Source: Rikenellaceae bacterium (GTDB lineage: Bacteria; Bacteroidota; Bacteroidia; Bacteroidales; Rikenellaceae). From it: 6,463 nt of DNA. The DNA lies in assembly GCA_020859875.1 (NCBI GenBank), contig JAJBVJ010000067.1:1-6463 (forward strand), in the 5' to 3' direction. Below, piece after piece: positions 1 through 6,374 of this stretch (its first letter is position 1; each line of letters begins with the position of its first letter). The position numbers and the translations under genes are program-made. The notes under the pieces were generated by a model. That model saw nothing but the letters and a program-made list of their open reading frames with translations, was not told the DNA's origin and searched no databases.

Positions 1-213
1 AGGATCACCACAATTACTCCCGATTCCCGACTGGTCACGGAGACTTTTCCACTAAACCTGGCCGCCACCGGCATCCGCAGGAACGACCACTTCGAATCTG
101 CCGTCCCCTATCGGGTAAAGAGCCGGCTGTCCCGCCCGGGGATCTACAGGTTCGGGTTCGCCCCGGCCGAAGAATACAGCGGTATCACTGCGATCGGAAT
201 AAAGACGGATTGA
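1..213 (+). CDS. C-terminal fragment of a probable GldH-like lipoprotein (5' end outside window)
   Basis: Reading frame 1 is open from the first base to a TGA at 211-213, giving the last 70 residues of a protein whose start lies to the left. The tail has alternating polar and hydrophobic residues, with PYRVKSRLSRPGIYRF followed by a short closing segment GITAIGIKTD. That pattern (a pair of beta strands around P-G-x-Y-x-F, then G-I-x-x-x-G-I at the end) resembles the C-terminus of GldH, an outer-membrane lipoprotein needed for gliding and type IX secretion in Bacteroidota; many non-gliding members also carry it. The lipobox and N-terminal domain that would confirm this are not in the window. 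The next gene, trmB, starts 41 bases downstream and is probably co-transcribed. Identity rests on a short tail, so it could be another small beta-rich envelope protein. Confidence 0.5.
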   Translation, partial: RITTITPDSRLVTETFPLNLAATGIRRNDHFESAVPYRVKSRLSRPGIYRFGFAPAEEYSGITAIGIKTD

Positions 214-254
214 AACCCGGCGGGATACGGGAAATGCAAATATCGAGAAGTTAC

Positions 255-977
255 ATGGGTAAAAATAAACACAAAAGATTTCAGGAGAACCTTACATTTT
301 CGAATCTGATCCAACCGGCTTTCGAAGAGATATTTCACAGGGATTACCGGTTAAAGGGCCGGTGGAAGGACGATTTCTTCCGGAGAGACAATCCTTTGGT
401 GCTGGAGCTGGGATGCGGAAGAGGGGAATATACCGTTGCTCTGGGCGGGATGTTTCCCGATATGAATTTCATTGGGATCGATATAAAAGGGGCCCGAATG
501 TGGCGCGGGGCCAAAACGGCAACCGAAAAAGGTATGGATAACGTGGCTTTTGTCCGCACCCGAATAGAATTTATAAACTCGTTTTTCGCCCCCGGGGAGG
601 TGGACGGGATCTGGATCACATTTCCCGATCCGCAGCTTAAAAAGAACCGGGTAAAAAAAAGGCTTACCTCTCCCCAATTTCTGGGAATGTATGCCGGTTT
701 TCTAAAAGAAAATGCCACCGTTCATCTGAAGACCGATTGCCTGCACCTGCACGAATATACCAAAGCCGTAGCTGCTACAAACGGTCTGGAGATCACAGCG
801 GCCAGCCGTGACATATACGGGGATGGGATCGCCGATGAAATATTGTCGGTAAAGACTGCCTATGAAAATAGATTCCTGTCCGAAGGGTGCAAAATTACAT
901 ACTTGAGTTTCAAATTACGAGACAAAAAAATATTCACCGAACCGGATTTTGAACCGGATAATATGCTATCTTTATAA
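255..977 (+). CDS. trmB: tRNA (guanine-N7-)-methyltransferase TrmB
   Basis: A 240-residue SAM-dependent enzyme that methylates N7 of G46 in the variable loop of tRNAs in the cytoplasm. The Rossmann-type methyltransferase fold shows motif I ELGCGRGEY at residues 51-59, the acidic strand-2 end GIDIKG at 74-79, and the family signature FPDPQLKKNRVKKRL at 123-137, which carries the catalytic Asp and the basic tRNA-contact residues. HLKTD at 157-161 is the other conserved TrmB block. I chose the ATG at 255 because the protein then begins MGKNKHKRFQ, the usual Bacteroidota start. An in-frame TTG at 210, overlapping the previous stop, and an ATG at 234 would add 15 or 7 residues that do not look conserved. 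No Shine-Dalgarno is evident. The length fits the family. The last residues contain a doubled EPD motif (see the repeat). Confidence 0.95.
   Translation: MGKNKHKRFQENLTFSNLIQPAFEEIFHRDYRLKGRWKDDFFRRDNPLVLELGCGRGEYTVALGGMFPDMNFIGIDIKGARMWRGAKTATEKGMDNVAFVRTRIEFINSFFAPGEVDGIWITFPDPQLKKNRVKKRLTSPQFLGMYAGFLKENATVHLKTDCLHLHEYTKAVAATNGLEITAASRDIYGDGIADEILSVKTAYENRFLSEGCKITYLSFKLRDKKIFTEPDFEPDNMLSL
939..959 (+). repeat. Short tandem duplication in the 3' end of trmB
   Basis: GAACCGGAT occurs at 939-947 and again at 951-959, a 12-base period (GAACCGGATTTT then GAACCGGATAAT). It encodes EPDF-EPDN in the TrmB tail, outside the catalytic core. It also creates the TTG at 949 that could act as an upstream start for the hydrolase gene. 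It is most likely a local slippage duplication with no functional consequence. Confidence 0.6.
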
Positions 978-1011
978 ACTTTATTCCCCTATTGATTATA
1001 AAACCAATCGT

Positions 1012-1797
1012 ATGATAAGGAGATACGGTCAATACCCCTATACGGCTGCCCTTATTCACGGAGGCCCCGGAGCGGCAGGCTCTTTGGGATGTGTAGCCAA
1101 GAGGCTCGGAGATATGGGCTACGGCATACTCGAGCCGTTCCAGTCCGGTTACACGATCGAAACCCTTGTCAGGGAACTCGAATCCCAGCTCCGAACCAAA
1201 GCGAGGCAGCCGATTTACCTGGTAGGCCACTCGTGGGGAGCCTGGCTCTCGATAATCTTTGCTTCCCGCCATCCCGAAGCCGTAAAGAGTATCGTGGCGG
1301 TCGGCTGTGCCCCATTCGACGAAAAATATGTTTCGCACATCACCACCGCGCGGATGAAGAAATTTACCCCGGATGATAGGCTGATGTACGAAAGGCTTGT
1401 GATCGAGATAAGCGAGAACTGCTGTGAGACTAATTTCACAAAACACCTGCTGAACATCATCCAAAAGGTCGACAACCACGATGCGCTCCATTGCCGGGAG
1501 TGCGAGATCGCCGATATGAATTTCGACCAAAGGGCCTACAATGTCATCTGGAGTGAAGCCACGAGGATTCGCAAAAGCGGAGGCTTTGCAGAAATACTCG
1601 CCAAGGTACAGTGTCCGATCCACGTAATCCACGGCTATAACGATCCCCATCCCTACTACGCTGTGGAGGAATATCTCAAAGAGTGCGGAGTGGATTATTA
1701 CAGCACCCTTCTGGACAACTGCGGCCACTACCCTTTCCACGAAAAGGCTTGTTCGGATAAATTCTACGAGGTTTTGAAAAAAATCTTCCAAAGGTAA
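1012..1797 (+). CDS. Alpha/beta hydrolase, HGGPG type, substrate unknown
   Basis: A 261-residue cytoplasmic alpha/beta-hydrolase-fold protein with no signal peptide. HGGPG at residues 16-20 forms the oxyanion region seen in proline iminopeptidase-like hydrolases. The nucleophile elbow GHSWGA at 72-77 places the catalytic serine at Ser74. Asp211 in HGYNDPHP and His239 in DNCGHYPFHE complete the triad, so the enzyme should be active. The segment of about 110 residues between Ser74 and Asp211 contains a helical cap with clustered cysteines and histidines (C137, C138, H156, H160, C161, C164). I chose ATG 1012, 34 bases after the trmB stop. A TTG at 949 would add 21 residues and overlap trmB by 29 bases. 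S33 peptidases are usually somewhat longer and have a different elbow, so peptidase, esterase or lactonase activity cannot be decided. It is probably co-transcribed with trmB. Confidence 0.85.
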   Translation: MIRRYGQYPYTAALIHGGPGAAGSLGCVAKRLGDMGYGILEPFQSGYTIETLVRELESQLRTKARQPIYLVGHSWGAWLSIIFASRHPEAVKSIVAVGCAPFDEKYVSHITTARMKKFTPDDRLMYERLVIEISENCCETNFTKHLLNIIQKVDNHDALHCRECEIADMNFDQRAYNVIWSEATRIRKSGGFAEILAKVQCPIHVIHGYNDPHPYYAVEEYLKECGVDYYSTLLDNCGHYPFHEKACSDKFYEVLKKIFQR

Positions 1798-1819
1798 TTC
1801 ATAGCACTGGAAACGGAAT
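1798..1819. other. Convergent intergenic gap between hydrolase and TPR genes
   Basis: Only 22 bases separate the TAA of the rightward hydrolase gene (1795-1797) from the TGA of the leftward TPR gene (1820-1822). I see no GC-rich hairpin followed by a T-run in either direction here or in the immediately flanking codons. Transcription from the two sides must therefore stop by Rho, by collision, or inside the opposing coding sequence. Confidence 0.7.
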
Positions 1820-2572
1820 TCAATCCCTCGGTGCATCAATTAAAATACGAGGATACAATTGATTCTTAACCCTAATAAAATCAGGTTCCAGACGGAGAAC
1901 TTTCTCATATATTTCTCTGGCATTATCGATCGAACCCGACTCGACTTCATATTCGGCCAGTATCGTAAGTAGGTTCAGATAAAACCAGTTCCCTTCGGAT
2001 AACGACCGGTTCTCCATCGATCGGGCAGCCTCACGCAAATATTTCATACCTTTAGCCTTATCCCCTCCGAATACCGCCGGGCAATGGTAATACATATTGC
2101 CCAGGTCGGATAATGCCTGTATATTCGCCGGATCCAGGGAGTGAGCTTTTTTAATATATTTAATGCATTGCGGCCCCAGAACCGGAGCTTTTATTTTGTT
2201 CTGTTCCATTTTATAAGCTATAAATATGCCCTTTAAAGATGTGGCCGTAACATTATCGGGTTCAGCTGCCAGGATATTATCAATAAGAGTTTCCGCTTTT
2301 TCATTAAAAAATTTAGCTTCTTTTTTTCGGCCGACTCCCAGAAGATAGCCGATATGGGCGTAATAATATTCGGCCAGCTCGAGCTTATGGGCGACAGTTG
2401 GTGTGCCGGAGGCTTCGAGGGTGGCGATCACCCGTTCCCAGCCGTCGATGTCGCCGCTTATGTATGCCCGGTAAATCTCCTGGGAATAATGTTTCTGAGC
2501 CGGCGCCGATAAAAAGATCGCCATGCATATAAAAATGCAGGCGGCCGTTAATTTATATTTCTTCCTTTCCAT
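1820..2572 (-). CDS. Exported TPR-repeat protein, last gene of the carotenoid operon
   Basis: A 250-residue protein with a basic N-terminus (MERKKYK), a hydrophobic core at about residues 8-22 and a plausible signal peptidase I site after SAPA at 22-25, so the mature protein is expected in the periplasm. There is no lipobox cysteine. The mature part is almost all helical, with TPR-like units around 62-105, 148-183 and 197-230; LDPANIQALSDLGNMYY (146-162) and LRLEPDFIRVKNQLY (226-240) show the typical spacing. VLGPQCIKYIKKA (131-143) and CPAVFGGDKAKGMKYLREA (164-182) resemble a family of small TPR proteins I know from Bacteroidota genomes, without a known reaction. Its ATG lies inside the end of the glycosyltransferase gene (25-base overlap), arguing for coupled translation. 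TPRs bind proteins, so a scaffold or transport role is possible, but this is inference only. Confidence 0.85.
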   Translation of the reverse strand: MERKKYKLTAACIFICMAIFLSAPAQKHYSQEIYRAYISGDIDGWERVIATLEASGTPTVAHKLELAEYYYAHIGYLLGVGRKKEAKFFNEKAETLIDNILAAEPDNVTATSLKGIFIAYKMEQNKIKAPVLGPQCIKYIKKAHSLDPANIQALSDLGNMYYHCPAVFGGDKAKGMKYLREAARSMENRSLSEGNWFYLNLLTILAEYEVESGSIDNAREIYEKVLRLEPDFIRVKNQLYPRILIDAPRD

Positions 2573-3642
2573 ACTTGTCTTTTTCTTTTACGGTTAATTA
2601 GAGCCTTTGCCGATATGGCCCACAGCACCATCTGCTGCGGTATCATCGCCAGGACATTCAATAAAATTTTCTGCCTGCTTGCTATCGAGACCGCGACCCT
2701 TATGGCTATAATGATTCCCAGGTATAAAATCCCCGCTGCAATGCCGTTTTGAAAAAATATCCAGAACGGGGCTGCGGTAGTGGCCGCAACGAAGACAAAA
2801 CACAGGGTTGCACTTCCGCCGAAAAAGTCGAATATGTTTTTAGAAAATCCTTCCACCGCATCCTTCAACCCGGAATACATTCGGCAACCTGCGTCGTCCC
2901 GCCCCAACAGGGTAGCGACCCGGAGCCGCTGCCTCTTGTAATATTTTATAATGGCTATATCTTCGACCGCAGATTTCCTGAATCGGCTGTGGGGTCTCAA
3001 TATATCGTATCGCTCTTTGCAGAACATCATAAATTGACCGTTGGCTGCGGCCAGAGACGGACGGGAGCAAAAGCGGACAGCTGCCAGCGGGAGCAGGCTG
3101 AGAAGTATCCAATTCATAAGCGGAACGCACAGGACACTCCCGGCATTATCGAGGATCTGCCGGGGGAATATCGAAAGCAGCGCCAGATTTTCCTTTACCA
3201 TATATGAGACCGCCCGGGTCACGGAACCTTTTTCCAATCGGACATCGGCATCGATGAATAACAGGATGTTACCGGATGCATCGGCGGCCAGGCAGTCACA
3301 GGCATGATTCTTCCCGAGCCATCCCGGTGGTAGACCGCCGCCTTTAATTATTCTGATTTTGCTGTCTGCGGCTGCATATTCGGCAGCGACGGCAAAAGTC
3401 TTGTCCGAAGACAGGTCGTCATATACGATAAGCTCGAATACTTCGTCCCGCCACCGAGTGAAACCTCCCAGAAGAATGTCCAGGTTCTCCTGTTCATCCC
3501 GTGCCGGTATTAAAACAGATACAGAGGGCAGGTAGGCCGTTCCGTCCGCCTGGGGAAGGTAGGGGCGGGAAACCGCATTGTAAAGCGCTACAGCCAACCG
3601 GAGGAGTCCGAAATCGAATAATATCCACCCTGCCGTTACCAT
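2548..3642 (-). CDS. Family 2 glycosyltransferase, probable carotenoid glycosyltransferase (CruC/CruG-like)
   Basis: A 364-residue membrane-bound GT-A enzyme expected to transfer a sugar from a nucleotide-sugar donor to the hydroxyl of a carotenoid on the cytoplasmic face of the inner membrane. A short N-terminal hydrophobic stretch (about 5-22) precedes the GT2 domain: VSVLIPARDEQENL (41-54), YDD (74-76), the metal-binding DAD at 131-133, NGQFMMF (201-207) and the acceptor-side acidic pair VED (226-228). Two or more membrane segments follow (about 276-297 and 300-320, perhaps another at 328-346), ending in a basic tail with WKGR (358-361). LPPGWLGKNHAC (104-115) is characteristic of the GT2 group next to carotenoid genes. 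It overlaps the acyltransferase gene by 7 bases. From sequence alone I cannot separate CruC type (1'-OH) from CruG type (2'-OH), nor name the sugar. Confidence 0.8.
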   Translation of the reverse strand: MVTAGWILFDFGLLRLAVALYNAVSRPYLPQADGTAYLPSVSVLIPARDEQENLDILLGGFTRWRDEVFELIVYDDLSSDKTFAVAAEYAAADSKIRIIKGGGLPPGWLGKNHACDCLAADASGNILLFIDADVRLEKGSVTRAVSYMVKENLALLSIFPRQILDNAGSVLCVPLMNWILLSLLPLAAVRFCSRPSLAAANGQFMMFCKERYDILRPHSRFRKSAVEDIAIIKYYKRQRLRVATLLGRDDAGCRMYSGLKDAVEGFSKNIFDFFGGSATLCFVFVAATTAAPFWIFFQNGIAAGILYLGIIIAIRVAVSIASRQKILLNVLAMIPQQMVLWAISAKALINRKRKRQVWKGRNIN

Positions 3643-4256
3643 ACTTTACCAGTTTGGGCGGCAAGGCATTCTCCGTAAAAACTATTGAAAGCCTTTTGTA
3701 GTCCGACGGAAGATATATTTCCCGGGTCGACGGTTTTATGGTAGATTGTGAGCGCAGGTTTTTTATAAGAACCGTAATCGACCATATTAACATTAAAAAC
3801 TATTTTGAAAGCATTATCGATCCGTTTAATTAGATAATCCGCCCCCGATTCGAATTCGATCCCGGGAAGATAAATGGAACCGATACAGCCTTGCGGAAAG
3901 ATAAGTACCATATTTTCAGTATGCTCCATAACAGCGGCCGCATAACGCATGGTATCTACCGAACTGCGGGAATTTTTCCTGACCGAGAAACATCCGCAGC
4001 GGTTCATAATTTTGTGGCGGCACAGCTGCTCTTCGAGCATCATTACATACAGCCTCCGCCCGAAAAGCTCTTTATTCAGCCTGTATTGTATAAAACCGTC
4101 CCACCAGGAAAAATGGTTGGCTAACATCAATACCGGATATTCACCTTTCACCTTTGTACCCACCATATCGATCCGGTGGAAGAACCTATCCATGTAGGGG
4201 CCGCTGCAATAGTCGGCCAGTAATTTCCCAGTGAGTGTATGTCGGGCCTCGATCAT
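3636..4256 (-). CDS. PlsC-fold acyltransferase, probable carotenoid-glycoside acyltransferase (CruD-like)
   Basis: A 206-residue glycerol-3-phosphate-acyltransferase-fold enzyme. The catalytic HX4D motif is present as NHFSWWDGF, with His48 and Asp53. The second signature is FPQG at 120-123 instead of the FPEG common in phospholipid-making PlsC. There is no clear transmembrane helix, so it is probably peripheral to the membrane. NH-x-SWWDGF with FPQG fits the short CruD-like group; in Chlorobaculum tepidum CruD adds laurate to the sugar of chlorobactene glucoside. The flanking genes support that reading: the start codon forms an ATGA overlap with the cruF stop (4253-4256), and its own stop overlaps the glycosyltransferase start by 7 bases. 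It would act after the glycosyltransferase in the pathway. A role in ordinary lysophospholipid acylation cannot be excluded. Confidence 0.78.
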   Translation of the reverse strand: MIEARHTLTGKLLADYCSGPYMDRFFHRIDMVGTKVKGEYPVLMLANHFSWWDGFIQYRLNKELFGRRLYVMMLEEQLCRHKIMNRCGCFSVRKNSRSSVDTMRYAAAVMEHTENMVLIFPQGCIGSIYLPGIEFESGADYLIKRIDNAFKIVFNVNMVDYGSYKKPALTIYHKTVDPGNISSVGLQKAFNSFYGECLAAQTGKVW

Positions 4257-4903
4257 TTCAAAAATATTAGGGAAAAAGTGCCCACGGTTATGAAAAAAAA
4301 TATCTGCACGGCATAAAGCGCCCGGGCCGGGGCATTATCATAGCGTAGCGGGAACAGTTCGAAACCGGTATGGTAAACCATCGATGCTGCAAACCAAACC
4401 GCAAAATTCCTGGGCGGCGGATATCCCCCCGCGAAACTCCACATTTGCATGAACGGGGCGACCCATTCGATCACAATGTCGTACAATACCATCAGCCCGG
4501 AAGCGCACAGTATTTTTCCGGCCACCGTCCGGCAAATGTGTTTGGCAATAAGATGGGTACAATATATCAGAAAAAGCCAGTTCACACCGATTATTACCGG
4601 GGTGCCACCCACCAGCGGAGCAAGCCCCCGGCCATAGGAATATTCCCCGAATATGCTCCCCGTTGCGACCCCGTAATATTCCAGGAAAAATGAGGATATT
4701 ACGATAAAACAACCCCAGATGATCTGCTGCGGGCTTCGGTCGCGGTTTATCCATAATACGGATACAATGACCAACAGAAGTGAAGCACTGGTGATCGAGA
4801 TAAAAAGTTCCCTTGTGAACGGCAGTATAAACAACAGAGCCCCTACGGTATAGAAGCGTATGTATGCCGCCGGCATTAGTTTTTCGATCTGCAGCTTATT
4901 CAT
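4253..4903 (-). CDS. cruF: CruF-family (DUF422) carotenoid 1',2'-hydratase
   Basis: A 216-residue integral membrane protein with about six or seven hydrophobic helices (roughly 13-29, 36-53, 61-78, 102-121, 130-150, 165-180, 195-214). The carotenoid-synthesis family PF04240 is recognisable from FLEYYGVATGSIFGEYSYG (73-91), GGTPVIIGVNW (99-109), YDIVIEWVAPFMQMW (141-155) and YPPPRNFAVWF (161-171). CruF adds water across the C1',C2' bond of an acyclic carotenoid end, making the tertiary 1'-hydroxyl needed by CrtD-type desaturation and by glycosylation. I chose ATG 4903, which overlaps the crtD stop by 8 bases. A start at 5095 would lie deep inside crtD, and the extra 64 residues are out-of-frame crtD sequence; ATG 4876 is a weaker alternative. 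Archaeal members act on C50 bacterioruberin precursors, so exact substrate is open. Confidence 0.88.
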   Translation of the reverse strand: MNKLQIEKLMPAAYIRFYTVGALLFILPFTRELFISITSASLLLVIVSVLWINRDRSPQQIIWGCFIVISSFFLEYYGVATGSIFGEYSYGRGLAPLVGGTPVIIGVNWLFLIYCTHLIAKHICRTVAGKILCASGLMVLYDIVIEWVAPFMQMWSFAGGYPPPRNFAVWFAASMVYHTGFELFPLRYDNAPARALYAVQIFFFITVGTFSLIFLK

Positions 4904-6374
4904 CCACCCGTAGTTTGTCAAAGATTTCGCCACAGACAATGGACGCACTTGCAAGGCAAAGCGGAATTCCGCCGCCGGGATGCACGCTCCCGCCAACAAA
5001 ATATAGGTTTTCAATTCCTTTGAGCATATTCGGATGACGCAGAAAAGCGGCCATAGGTGAGTTGGAAGCCGCACCGTATAGGGCTCCTCCCGCACTGGAA
5101 GTATTGTGTTCTATGGTCACGGGGGAGGCGATTTGCTCACCGGTAATGTGTTTTTCAATATCGGTATCAAGCGTTCGGTCGATCTTGTCGATAATATTCC
5201 GCCGTGCACGGGCAATCATACCGTCCCAATTCTGACCCGTGTCGGATGGGACATTAATCATTACGAACCAGTTTTCACACCCCTGCGGAGCATCGCCGGG
5301 TACCGCTTTGCTGCTGATAAAAATATATACGGTGTTGTCCCCGGCGATGTCGGCCCGTTTAAACAGCGCATCGAATTCCGCTCTATAATCGCTGGAGAAC
5401 AAGATATTATGAAGATCCAACTGCGGATACCGCCGGTTGATCTGCCAGTAAAATATTAGCGCCGAGGACGAGGGCCCGCTTCGCTCGAGCCGATTTTTCA
5501 ATGGGTGGCTTTTTACCAAATTACGGGCGAGATATTTAACGTCGACATCCGATATAATGATTTGATATCGCTGCTCCCCGTGGGCCGATTCAACCCCGAC
5601 GGCCGCCCGGTCTTCGATCACGATACTTTTCACCGGATCGCCGAAGCGGAATTTCACCCCCTGTCTCAATGCCAGGCCATATAATCCTTCAACTATCGAG
5701 AACATACCCTTTTCGGGAAAAAATGCACCGATATTGTTTTCCAGATGAGCGATCATATTTAGGGTAGCCGGAGCCTTATACGGATTGGAGCCGTTGTAAG
5801 TGGCATAGCGATCGAATATTTTTACCAGCCGATCATCCGAGAAATCCCTTGAGTTAGCCCCGTGCATACTACGCAGAAAATCCAGCTTGTAAAGTTTACG
5901 GGCTATTTTTTTATAAGGCGGGCTATTGAAGTTCGACAATCTGTGAAAATTGCTGAACAAAAACACCGGAGCGCTCAGTTCGAATACATCTGCCGAGGTT
6001 TCTAACCTGCGTAGCACTGCATCAGGATCGCCTATTGCGGCCCGCCTCATCTCCGTAATAAGCTGTCGCCGGTCGTGGTAAAAGGTGAATGTCCCTCCCT
6101 CCGGGAAGAAATATTTGCAATTAATCGCAAGACGGCGGTAGGGGATACTGTCTTTCATATGTTCGCCGCAAAGAATAAAAAGTTCTTCCGCAAGCTGCGG
6201 CATGGTCAGCAGCGAAGGCCCCGTATCGAAACGGTAGCCGCCGCTCTGCAGCCGGGCAATCTTGCCGCCCGGGGTCAGGTTCTTTTCGTAAACTGTGACC
6301 TCGATCCCCTTTGCAGCAAGCCGGATAGCCGCCGCAAGACCTCCTACGCCGGCACCAATAATTGCAGTTTTCAT
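4896..6374 (-). CDS. crtD: CrtI-family FAD carotenoid desaturase, probably CrtD (1-hydroxycarotenoid 3,4-desaturase)
   Basis: A 492-residue FAD oxidoreductase of full family length. The N-terminal dinucleotide-binding fold shows GAGVGG (7-12), the ribose-binding Glu at 30 (VTVYEK) and GGK (36-38), followed by YRFDTGPSLLTMP (47-59). The C-terminal FAD motif is NLYFVGGSVHPGGGIPL (456-472). Ordinary phytoene desaturase CrtI usually ends with a GAGTHPGAGIPG-like version, whereas GGSVHPGGGIPLCL, together with the internal ATYNGSNPYKAP (191-202) and LDLHNILFS (319-327), is what I associate with CrtD of Bacteroidota. CrtD introduces the 3',4' double bond next to a 1'-hydroxyl made by CruF, whose gene follows directly with an 8-base overlap. 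Its ATG overlaps the preceding idi-like stop as ATGA. A phytoene or neurosporene desaturase remains possible, since crtI itself is not visible in the window. Confidence 0.85.
   Translation of the reverse strand: MKTAIIGAGVGGLAAAIRLAAKGIEVTVYEKNLTPGGKIARLQSGGYRFDTGPSLLTMPQLAEELFILCGEHMKDSIPYRRLAINCKYFFPEGGTFTFYHDRRQLITEMRRAAIGDPDAVLRRLETSADVFELSAPVFLFSNFHRLSNFNSPPYKKIARKLYKLDFLRSMHGANSRDFSDDRLVKIFDRYATYNGSNPYKAPATLNMIAHLENNIGAFFPEKGMFSIVEGLYGLALRQGVKFRFGDPVKSIVIEDRAAVGVESAHGEQRYQIIISDVDVKYLARNLVKSHPLKNRLERSGPSSSALIFYWQINRRYPQLDLHNILFSSDYRAEFDALFKRADIAGDNTVYIFISSKAVPGDAPQGCENWFVMINVPSDTGQNWDGMIARARRNIIDKIDRTLDTDIEKHITGEQIASPVTIEHNTSSAGGALYGAASNSPMAAFLRHPNMLKGIENLYFVGGSVHPGGGIPLCLASASIVCGEIFDKLRVDE

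Noticed and set aside
210..254. TTG or ATG upstream starts (210, 234) for trmB
   Set aside because: They add residues before the conserved MGKNK start and the first overlaps the preceding stop; ATG 255 explains the protein better.
978..1011. Possible promoter between trmB and the hydrolase gene
   Set aside because: The 34 bases are AT-rich but lack the Bacteroidota -33 TTTG and -7 TAnnTTTG boxes at suitable spacing.
1814..1828. GAATTC-centred palindrome at the convergent junction as a terminator
   Set aside because: The perfect part is only six bases, with no GC-rich stem and no T-run after it.
934..1839. A 301-codon open frame on the minus strand opposite the hydrolase gene
   Set aside because: The plus-strand frame carries a full catalytic triad and family motifs; the antisense product shows no domain and is a shadow of that gene.
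2749..3207. 152-codon plus-strand frame inside the glycosyltransferase gene, and similar frames at 3041-3307, 4370-4693, 5106-5459 and 6075-6449
   Set aside because: All lie opposite well-supported genes, have low-complexity or random composition and no recognisable domain.
4904..5095. A 64-residue upstream extension of the cruF frame
   Set aside because: It lies wholly within crtD in another frame, lacks family similarity, and the start at 4903 gives the standard protein with a coupled overlap.
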